Part shown: positions 63,201 to 64,000 of the stretch, piece after piece | Layout of the letters: every line of letters starts with the position of its first letter | Numbering within the stretch: position 1 is the first letter of the stretch | Assembly: GCA_965263285.1 (NCBI GenBank) | Contig: CBDHHD010000004.1 | Location: forward strand, 806,001-870,000 | Length of the DNA: 64,000 bases | Reading direction: 5' to 3' | Source: JASGCP01 sp965263285 | GTDB taxonomy: Bacteria > Bacteroidota > Bacteroidia > Chitinophagales > Chitinophagaceae | Program-made: the position numbers and the translations under genes | The notes under the pieces: generated by a model | Seen by the model: only the letters and a program-made list of their open reading frames with translations | Databases searched by the model: none | What the model was told of the DNA's origin: nothing

Positions 63201-64000
63201 ACTCCCCCATTGATATCTAACCAAAGATTGCTTTTATTTTTATTAGATACCGACATCCCACTTGACTCATTTGTTAAAAACCAATCTTGTTGCTCTTCTT
63301 TCTTAAATACCCCCAAGTAGTTAAAGCTAATCTTTGGCAAATGCTTATACCCTCTTATAAATCCATAGCCAATACCTTTATTGGGGATTCTTCTCAACTC
63401 CTCCTTTACTTCAATAATTGACTCTTGCACATTATCATATATAGGCAGATGAATAGGTATAATACTCGTAAACCAGCCCATTGTCTTAGAAATATCTATA
63501 TCGTCTTGTAACGACTCTCTCCCATGACCTTCTAATAAAATAGATATTTCCTGCTCATTAAATAACTTTCCTAAGGCTCTTGCTAAGGCAGTTAACAACA
63601 AATCATTTACCTCTGTATGAAATACTTGATTCGCAGATAATAACAAATAACTAGTTATATCTCTATCTATTGCAATAGTTGTAATATAATCCTCTTCTTG
63701 TATAGTAGTCTTTGATAAGAGTTTTATTATATTTTCTTGGACTTTATTCTCTATCCCTTCCCAATAGGTCAACTCATTGGGATATTTTATTATGTACTCT
63801 TTCCCCAAGTTTGCCCATTGTCGATAGCTGATTCGTTTAGCTAATAGCTTCTTGCCTTTATACACTGTTTCTATATCTTCCAGCAAAATACGCCAACTCA
63901 CTGCATCAATAATAAGATGATGTGCAGCAATAAATATTCTCGCTGTCTTATTTTTATAGCCATGAATATAAGCTATTTGATAAGTCTTACTCTCGTAGAT
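42224..64000 (-). CDS. Giant multimodular non-ribosomal peptide synthetase, C-terminal 7258 residues
   Basis: The frame is open to the window edge, so the gene is longer than 21.7 kb and its start is outside. Domain order is E / C-A-T-E / C-A-T / C-A-T-E / C-A-T-E / C-A-T-TE. Every A domain has YIIYTSGTTG and YGPTE or FGPTE. T domains have the carrier serine in GGDSIKS or GGNSILS. C domains have HHAISDGW or HHIAFDGW, and E domains HHLIIDAVSW. The end is a type I thioesterase (GWSLGGK), so this is the terminal synthetase that releases the peptide. T domains before E use GGDS and those before C or TE use GGNS, as known for such domains. Nothing around it was recognised as tailoring, export or MbtH gene. 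Confidence 0.98.
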   Translation of the reverse strand: MYESKTYQIAYIHGYKNKTARIFIAAHHLIIDAVSWRILLEDIETVYKGKKLLAKRISYRQWANLGKEYIIKYPNELTYWEGIENKVQENIIKLLSKTTIQEEDYITTIAIDRDITSYLLLSANQVFHTEVNDLLLTALARALGKLFNEQEISILLEGHGRESLQDDIDISKTMGWFTSIIPIHLPIYDNVQESIIEVKEELRRIPNKGIGYGFIRGYKHLPKISFNYLGVFKKEEQQDWFLTNESSGMSVSNKNKSNLWLDINGGVGANGVLGFSIRGRLSKEYIDTVSTYFKQEMIVITNYIQSVNRSYLTTSDTNYIVSKDLLNRLQQENEIQAIYVANSLQAGFIYHYLSKSEGDDAYKVQLLWKYKSQVNEDYFIQSWQQALDRYPGLRVRFNWEEEIVQIIDKKITLDYRFRDIQDKRNKEKAIETICIEDRKEDYDLAKGNLLRVYLIQVDKEEFVVLYSNHHAISDGWSNPNLLNYIHEVYNSLINQNTPVELLEDQAYLRAQEYLQLQSKKDIYSKWWVDYLSGVERTIDVRGLRKQEANGINLLDYKFIQEPISKGVKIRDKEYRALSSFIKQEGLTWSNLIMWCWSKALSVYDNRNENIIGITFSGRSLPINDIEQSVGLYINTLPLVVRHSSNESILNILKNIQKDTEQLNQLTHTNLSSLHSNSSDRLFATMVVYENYPIPTNKDNQDAHALLPIFLSSVEKIDYPLTVLAYEKDSVLSVEIKYAGELFEVKQIERLLKLMSLLLQQIPICYNKLEQELILIDNEEYNYLVYDYNKTERDYPKDKTIHQLFEEQVARTSNNIAVVFEEKQLTYQELNNKANQLAYYLYNNYNTKADDIICLLLERSEWMIIAILGVLKSGAAYCPISPEYPEERVLFILRDTQPKCLITNCKLKIENIELPIVNVTDEQFLKELYSLTINHLPLIINSHALAYIIYTSGTTGNPKGVMIEHSSVINLQMAQSRIWLDSIKENNTFRLLLYANYSFDAFVFELFASICNGHTSYLISSDIQQDFYLLANYIQTNNIEIATLPPAILQKDVFLSLDKMILAGESPNINIIKRYYEQEIEVFNAYGPTEITVCATMHYYSMGDNNNNIGKPIDNKSIYVLNNNLQLLPIGSIGELYIGGDGVARGYLNRPELTAERFIKNPFQTEEEKKQNKNERIYKTGDLVRMLSDGNIEYIGRNDFQVKIRGYRIELGEIENRIQGFQIRIQGFQDFRMIEQAVVLVNEKGDNKYLVGYFVAKEQVDIEELRSYLSKQLPDYMVPIWLLQIEQMPLTVNGKLDRKALLAIEYNLADSKEYKAPKNELEQQLLSIWEKLLGNNSIGVQDDFFRVGGDSIKSIQLSSRVRSELGRELSVKDVFEHRTIERMVAHVLSSHQIKVYLSEQGKLSGELNLLPIQQYFFELKLTNEHHYNQSFLIETPELEIEKLKIAIEKVIEHHDAFRLTYRKDAEGNIIQYYDSKKEAIPLDVLDISEWNLQEGTVVFEEKLKRQYTSWQDGFNIYEGKTYQISYIWGYKNKIARIFISTHHLIIDAVSWRILLEDIETVYAGKKLLAKRTSYRQWVNLGKEYITKYPNELTYWEVIENKVQKNIAKISSKITIQEESCFTTIAIDSDITNYLLLSANQVFHTEINDLLLTALARALGKLFDEQEVSILLEGHGRESLQDDIDISKTMGWFTSIVPIHLPIHDDVQESIIEVKEELRRIPNKGIGYGFIRGYKHLPKISFNYLGVFKKEEQQDWFLTNESSGMSVSNKNKSNLWLDINGGVGANGVLGFSIRGRLTKEYIDNLSIYFKQEMIVITNYIQSVNRSYLTTSDTNYILSKDLLNRLQQENEIQAIYVANSLQAGFIYHYLSKSEGDDAYKVQLLWKYKSQVNEDYFIQSWQQALDRYPGLRVRFNWEEEIVQIIDKKITLDYRFRDIQDKRNKEKAIETICIEDRKEDYDLAKGNLLRVYLIQVDKEEFVVLYSNHHAISDGWSNPNLLNYIHEVYNSLINQNTPVELLEDQAYLRAQEYLQVKSKKDTHDRWWVDYLSGVERTIEVRGLRKQEANGINLLDYKFIQEPISKIIKIKDKEYSALSNFIKQEGLTWSNLIMWCWSKALSIHDNRHENIIGITLSGRGLPINDIEQSVGLYINTLPLVVRHSSNESILNILKNIQKDTEQLNQLTHIHLSGLHSNASDRLFATMVVYENYPIPTNKDNQEANTLMPIFLSSVEKIDYPLTVLTYEKDSVLSVEIKYAGELFEEKQIERLLKLMSLLLQQIPIGYNKLEQELILIDNEEYNYLVYDYNKTERDYPKDKTIHQLFEEQVARTPNNIAVIFEDKKLTYQELNNKANQLAHYLHHNYDTKADDIICLLLERSEWMIIAILGVLKSGAAYCPISPEYPEERILFILQDTQPKCLITNCKLKIENVRFTIVNVIDEQFLKELYSLTIHHLPLTISSHALVYIIYTSGTTGLPKGVMVTHQSVSNLVYHHKNIFDDLFSTTIHFLGYSNYIFDASVWEYYTALLLGYSLYLISDDIRKSNDLLLSFIRQNNIEIALLPPIIVEQLDIINLRILFVGGDRITNLITCKHRTGILINAFGPTEYCVMGSTHIYIDEFDISLHIGKPITNTKYYVLNPTHKPLPMGAIGELYIGGDGVARGYLNRPELTAERFIKNPFQTEEEKKQNKNERIYKTGDLVRMLSDGNIEYIGRNDFQVKIRGYRIELGEIENRIQGFQTRIEGLKDEQVIEQVVVLVNEKGDNKYLVGYFVAREQIDVEELRSYLSKQLPDYMLPTGLVQIEQMPLTVNGKLDRRTLLNIEYKISGEVIELPKNNTEERLLKIWSNLLQIAELELSVTQSFFRLGGNSILSIRLMNLINKEFNTCFSVRIIFERSTIRQLAAYLLEGNIEIIAVQKQSFNSEEEQVLSYAQNRLWFIYQYDQKNSAVYNISMVFEMDKSVDKEKLKESLLFVVEKHEVLRTIIQENEKSIAYQSVKAISDNLIQEEIYSSKSDVEEKILSAISYSFQLDKELPIQIKFFMPKKKDGQVVLTIVVHHIAFDGWSVEVFQKEVYQAYQLLMNHQPLIHTTTIQYKDYALWQRNFLQGTRYKKELNYWKGQLDGYNNSHLATDFSRPLEINYEGDAIVALLSKETSQNLKAVAKELNASLYSVLLSGYYLFLSVYSNEQDIVVGSPFANRHYAGTEDMIGFFVNSLALRVQIDFKDTLKAYIEKVNVIVEQGQNNQDIPFEQLVEELHVERDTSRHPIFQIMFGVQDVGGDATTLFKSYQSKRTNIIPAKFDITTMVWERNDQLQIYFNYATALYKRETVERFVKTYEFILTQIGKDKLNNKLSSIRFIDDREYNYLIYDYNKTEREYPKDKTIHQLFEEQVARTPNNIAVVFEEKQLTYQELNNKANQLAHYLHNNYQTKADDIICLLLERSEWMIVAILGVFKSGAAYCPISPEYPEERILFILQDTQSKCLITNCKLKIENVHFLIVNLMDEQFLKELYSLTINHLPLTISSRSLAYIIYTSGTTGNPKGVMIEHGGVINLIYALDKSHFWQDEERMLNFFSYIFDPSVEQFFIPLLKGFTLFMISEELIQDVDGLISFINKNEITHFHTTPSYFNSLPIVTLPTLNRLILGGERVTNEIRNKVYKTIFDNILFLNEYGPTETTITSLVSSLNNTIDLNIGSPISNTCIYILNKEGLLLPQGSIGELYIGGDGLARGYLNKLELTVECFIKNPFQTEEDKKKNRNGRLYKTGDIVRMLSDGNIEYIGRNDFQAKIRGYRIELGEIENRIQGFQTRIEGFQDFRMIEQAVVLVNKKAENKYLVGYFVAKEQVDVEELRSYLSKQLPDYMVPTGLLQIEQMPLTVNGKLDRKALLAIEYNLTDSKEYKAPKNELEQQLLSIWEKLLGNNNIGVQDDFFRVGGDSIKSIQLSSRVRSELGKELSVKDVFEHRTIERMVAHVLSSHQIKVYLSEQGKLLGELSLLPIQQYFFELKLTNEHHYNQSFLIETPELEIEKLKIAIEKIVEQHDAFRLSYRKDTDENIIQYYDSKKEVTPLEVLDIREWNEQEGTSVFEEKLKKQYTSWQDGFNIYEGKTYQIAYIWGYKNKTARIFIAAHHLIIDAVSWRILLEDIETVYAGKKLLAKRTSYRQWVNLGKEYIIKYPNELSYWEGVEKKVQENIIKFSSKILIQEESCFTTITIDSDITNYLLLSANQVFHTEINDLLLTALARALGKLFDEQEVSILLEGHGRESLQDDIDISKTMGWFTSIVPIHLPIYDNVQESIIEVKEELRRIPNKGIGYGFIRGYKHLPKISFNYLGVFKKEEQQDWFLTNESSGMSVSNKNKSNLWLDINGGVGANGVLGFSIRGRLTKEYIDNLSIYFKQEMIVITNYIQSVNRSYLTPSDTHYILSKDLLNRLQIDNEIQAIYVANSLQAGFIYHYLSKSEGDDAYKVQLLWKYKSQVNEDYFIQSWQQALDRYPGLRVRFNWEEEIVQIIDKKITLDYRFRDIQHKRNKEKAIEGIRIEDRKEDYDLAKGNLLRVYLIQVDKEEFVVLYSNHHAISDGWSNPNLLNYIHEVYNSLINQNTPVELLEDRAYLSAQEYLQVKSKNNTHDRWWVDYLSGVERTIEVRGLRKQEANGINLLDYKFIQEPISKGVKIRDKEYRALSSFIKQEGLTWSNLIMWCWSKALSVYDNRNDNIIGITLSGRSLPINDIEQSVGLYINTLPLVVRHDSNESILNILKNIQKDTEQLNQLTHTNLSSLHSNASDRLFATMVVYENYPIPTNKDNQDAHALLPIFLSSVEKTDYPLTVLAYEKDSVLSVEIKYAGELFEVKQIERLLKLMSLLLQQIPIGYNKLEQELILIDNEEYNYLVYDYNKTEKEHPKDKTIHQLFEEQVERTPNNIAVVFEEKQLTYQELNSKANQLAHYLYSNYNTKADDIICLLLERSEWIIIAILGVLKSGSAYCPISPEYPEERILFILQDTQPKCLITNCKLQIANVQFPIVNLTDEQFLKKLYSLTINHLPLIISPHALAYIIYTSGTTGNPKGVMIIHENVLGYLTNIYSLLHVSNHRYKVDFSGEYAFDLTITTLIYPLVFGYYIYVYKGEKGYVEDYVSHLSKQSIDLIKVTPSFFEQIAETIDLPYKLTVILGGESLKTKLLSLPNQDQFVIYDEYGPTETTVGSSCQKIVFDEKYEKMTWDIGKHYQGYQYFILSSYLNILPQGSIGELYIGGDGVARGYLNRPELTAERFIKNPFQTEEEKKKNRNGRLYKTGDIVRMLPDGNIEYIGRNDFQVKIRGYRIELGEIEIRIQGFQTRIEGLKDEQVIEQAVVLVNDKGDNKYLVGYFVAKEQVDVEELRSYLSKQLPDYMVPTGLLQIEQMPLTVNGKLDRKALLDIEHTLADSKEYKAPKNELEQQLLSIWEKLLGNNSIGVQDDFFRVGGDSIKSIQLSSRVRSELGKELSVKDVFEHRTIERMVAHVLSNYQIKVYLSEQGKLSGELNLLPIQQYFFELKLTNEHHYNQSFLIESPELEIEKLKIAIEKIVEQHDAFRLSYRKDTDENIIQYYDSKKEVTPLEVLDIREWNEQEGTSEFEEKLKKQYTSWQDGFNIYEGKTYQIAYIWGYKNKTARIFIAAHHLIIDAVSWRILLEDIETVYAGKKLLAKRTSYRQWVNLGKEYITKYPNELTYWEGIENKVQKNIAKISSKILIQEESCFTTITIDSDITNYLLLSANQVFHTEINDLLLTALARALGKLFDEQEVSILLEGHGRESLQDDIDISKTMGWFTSIIPIHLPIYDNVQESIVEVKEELRRIPNKGIGYGFIRGYKHLPKISFNYLGVFKKEEQQDWFLTNESSGMSVSNKNKSNLWLDINGGVGANGVLGFSIRGRLTKEYIDNLSIYFKQEMIVITNYIQSFNRYYLTLSDINYLLSKDLLNRLQQENEIQAIYVANSLQAGFIYHYLSKSEGDDAYKVQLLWKYKSQVNEDYFIQSWQQVLDRYPGLRVRFNWEEEIVQIIDKKVTLDYRFRDIQDKRNKEKAIEGIRIEDRKEDYDLAKGNLLRVYLIQVDKEEFVVLYSNHHAISDGWSNPNLLNYIHEVYNSLINQNTPVELLEDQAYLRAQEYLQVKSKNNTHDRWWVDYLSGVERTIEVRGLRKQEANGINLLDYKFIQEPISKIIKIKDKEYSALSSFIKQEGLTWSNLIMWCWSKALSVYDNRNENIIGITLSGRGLPINDIEQSVGLYINTLPLVVRHDSNESILNILKNIQKDTEQLNQLTHTHLSGLHSNASDRLFATMVVYENYPRPTNKDNQDAHALLPILLSSVEKTDYPLTVLAYEKDGALSVEIKYAGELFEVKQIERLLKLMSLLLQQIPIGYNKLEQELILIDNEEYNYLVYDYNKTEKEYPKDKTIHQLFEEQVERTPNNIAVVFEEKRLTYQELNSIANQLAYYLHNNYNTKADDIICLLLERSEWMIIAILGVLKSGSAYCPISPEYPEERVLFILRDTQPKCLITNCKLKIENVQFAIINLTDEQFLKELYSLTINHLPLTISSRSLAYIIYTSGTTGHPKGVMVEHRNIVNYLFWMSRKEYFLDIHQVGGSLDYIWDGFVQVLFPPLIYGKTIALSSKEHKRDVGSYVTYLIKNAVDLIKVTPSYLDVLIDDLLKDENKDCLSLRRIIVAGEHSSMSLKSKMLSVPYMLIHHYGPTETTVGCLSRIIDKKLLPHLLPMGDVANNTSIYIVNNAFRLIPIGAMGELYIGGDGVARGYLNRPELTAERFIKNPFQTEEEKQKNRNGRLYKTGDVVRMHPDGNIEYIGRNDFQVKIRGYRIELGEIENRIQGFNTRIEGLKDEQVIEQAVVLVNEKGDNKYLVGYFVAKGQVDVEELRSYLSKQLPEYMVPTGLLQIEQMPLTINGKLDRKILLDMDANFVEDNMEAPTNKLELRILQIFATLLSLEPNTISVTNSFFRLGGNSILSIRLASLLNREFGTFLSVADIFKYPTIRELAVQANYKKTSFDLILMLNNSVAKQAIYMIHPGGAGAEVYYNMAYRLQESYRCYGIGNYNLFSDNKISEISLLAKHYLHEIKNNTTIEPRILLGWSLGGKIALEMAYHLEQQGIKDIVIYLLDTIVMDETLINILNKEELSLREQPLNELLGNLNVDEYYKQRVIANRSIEYKLHNDALTGKLIYSRCVLFKAMLPDKNDIPDSFQYKLSLHYNNVDKFVSIENIKLIEMQVSHQDIIKKEDEIVDVVKQRTLLKRMFLC
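43471..43515 (-). repeat. In-frame GGATT-type repeat in NRPS module 5 A domain
   Basis: Read on the minus strand it is GGATTCAAGGATTTAACACT followed by AGGATTGAAGGATTAAAGGA, encoding RIQGFNTRIEGLKDE just after the A-domain IELGEIEN block. Equivalent segments lie at 48034-48079, 52578-52631, 55788-55834 and 60306-60358. The sequence resembles GGATT-rich dispersed repeats of some Bacteroidota. Confidence 0.65.
44359..44478 (-). repeat. In-frame TTAATGG and CAATTTTCAATTTG repeats in module 5 A domain
   Basis: The plus strand has TAATGGTTAATGGTAAATGG twice over, then TTTTCAATTTTCAATTTGCA. They encode LTINHLPLTI and CKLKIENV in the linker between the EYPEERVLF and YIIYTSGTTG motifs. These two runs look like simple intergenic repeats absorbed into the coding frame. 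Confidence 0.65.
46215..50770 (-). other. NRPS module 4: C-A-T-E, predicted D-Asn
   Basis: C HHAISDGW is at about 50303-50330, A core at about 48859-48890, T GGDSIKS at about 47658-47690 and E HHLIIDAVSW at about 47069-47100. The code D-L-T-K-I-G-E-V-G-K is one conservative change from the known Asn code DLTKLGEVGK. The E domain would present D-Asn to module 5. The code was read by aligning to the GrsA Phe A domain by eye. Confidence 0.82.
48918..49032 (-). repeat. In-frame linker repeats in module 4 A domain
   Basis: This is the same pair of runs as in module 5. Here the second is purer, with ATTTGCAATTTGCAATTTGC three times over, encoding CKLQIANVQF. Confidence 0.65.
50770..55260 (-). other. 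NRPS module 3: C-A-T-E, substrate unassigned
   Basis: The C domain differs from all others visible here (LSYAQNRLWF start, HHIAFDGW at about 54832-54860). It is of the LCL type, as expected after module 2, which lacks an E domain. A core is at about 53401-53435, T at about 52218-52250, E at about 51620-51652. The code reads D-P-E-H-I-G-E-I-T-K, which matches no code recalled with confidence. The product of this module would be a D-residue. Confidence 0.82.
53459..53577 (-). repeat. In-frame linker repeats in module 3 A domain
   Basis: TAGTTAATGGTAAATGGTTA and TTTTCAATTTTCAATTTGCA occupy the same linker as in the other modules, with private base changes (for example GAAAGTGAAC). Confidence 0.65.
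55260..58480 (-). other. NRPS module 2: C-A-T, predicted L-Leu
   Basis: C HHAISDGW is at about 58028-58060, A core at about 56581-56625, T FFRLGGNSILS at about 55405-55440. It has no E domain, so the residue stays L. The code D-A-W-L-F-G-A-V-M-K differs at one position from the fungal Leu code DAWLYGAVMK. This is a moderate prediction from hand alignment. Confidence 0.8.
56641..56760 (-). repeat. In-frame linker repeats in module 2 A domain
   Basis: TAATGGTTAATGGCAAATGG and TTTTCAATTTTCAATTTGCA occupy the same linker, encoding LTIHHLPLTI and CKLKIENV. Confidence 0.65.
58480..63030 (-). other. NRPS module 1 in window: C-A-T-E, predicted D-Phe
   Basis: C HHAISDGW is at about 62566-62600, A core at about 61118-61160, T GGDSIKS at about 59944-59980, E HHLIIDAVSW at about 59345-59380. 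The code D-A-F-T-I-A-A-V-C-K is very close to Phe codes such as GrsA DAWTIAAICK. The E domain then makes D-Phe. It is the first complete module in the window; earlier modules lie beyond 64000. Confidence 0.82.
61181..61301 (-). repeat. In-frame linker repeats in module 1 A domain
   Basis: GATTAATGGTAAATGGTTAA and TTTTCAATTTTCAATTTGCA occupy the same linker, encoding SLTINHLPLIINS and CKLKIENIELP. Confidence 0.65.
63030..64000 (-). other. NRPS upstream module, epimerization domain (partial)
   Basis: It enters the window at IYESKTYQIAYIHGYKNKTA and reads HHLIIDAVSW at about 63890-63922, then GHGRESLQDDIDISKTMGWF and FNYLGVF, all E-domain motifs. So at least one more module lies upstream, and it delivers a D-residue to module 1. 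Confidence 0.88.

Noticed and set aside
1..64000. tRNA or rRNA genes
   Set aside because: No cloverleaf with GGTTCGA-type T-arm or rRNA core sequence was noticed on reading. A tRNAscan run would be needed to exclude one fully.

Overview
The window is a low-GC stretch of a Bacteroidota chromosome. This is inferred from the mreBCD-mrdA order, a Big_5-type lipoprotein, TAnnTTTG promoter motifs, a type II-C CRISPR locus with 46-nt repeats, and mobile elements of kinds common in that phylum. The species cannot be named. The density of IS remnants and repeats suggests a genome with a heavy mobile-element load.

Layout. 1-7.7 kb is housekeeping: the coaE 3' end, the rod-shape operon mreB-mreC-mreD-mrdA (minus strand), a D-lactate dehydrogenase and cysS. 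8.4-20.3 kb is an accessory and defence island. It holds a type I restriction operon hsdR-hsdM-hsdS with a translationally overlapping OLD-like ATPase/TOPRIM gene, a deoxyribosyltransferase/TIR-like effector candidate, an ISL3 remnant, and an AlbA_2/ParA pair with a frameshifted third gene. Copies of a palindromic repeat element flank this island. 20.9-26.5 kb has an Ig-like lipoprotein, truB, trxA and an aldose-1-epimerase-like gene. Two tandem arrays of a ~463-bp unit bracket the last of these (four units at 23.6-25.4 kb, five at 26.7-29.0 kb).

29.4-38.1 kb is a complete type II-C CRISPR-Cas locus in an unusual layout. cas1-cas2 point right, followed by a bidirectional terminator. Next comes an array of 30 repeats and 29 spacers, then cas9 pointing left with its stop codon inside the terminal repeat. 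The tracrRNA is divergent from cas9. An IS256-family element with a perfect 8-bp target duplication sits inside repeat 28. The anti-repeat orientation shows that crRNAs come from the minus strand, and every repeat carries a TAnnTTTG promoter-like motif on that strand.

38.4-42.1 kb has gpmI, whose C-terminus and stop lie in an IS66-like end, followed by IS debris and an IS1634-type transposase. From 42.2 kb to the window edge runs the 3' part of one giant NRPS gene (more than 21.7 kb visible): E / C-A-T-E / C-A-T / C-A-T-E / C-A-T-E / C-A-T-TE. Hand-read specificity codes suggest Phe, Leu, unassigned, Asn, unassigned. The modules are nearly identical outside the central A-subdomain, and the A domains carry in-frame copies of short repeats that look like dispersed intergenic repeats.
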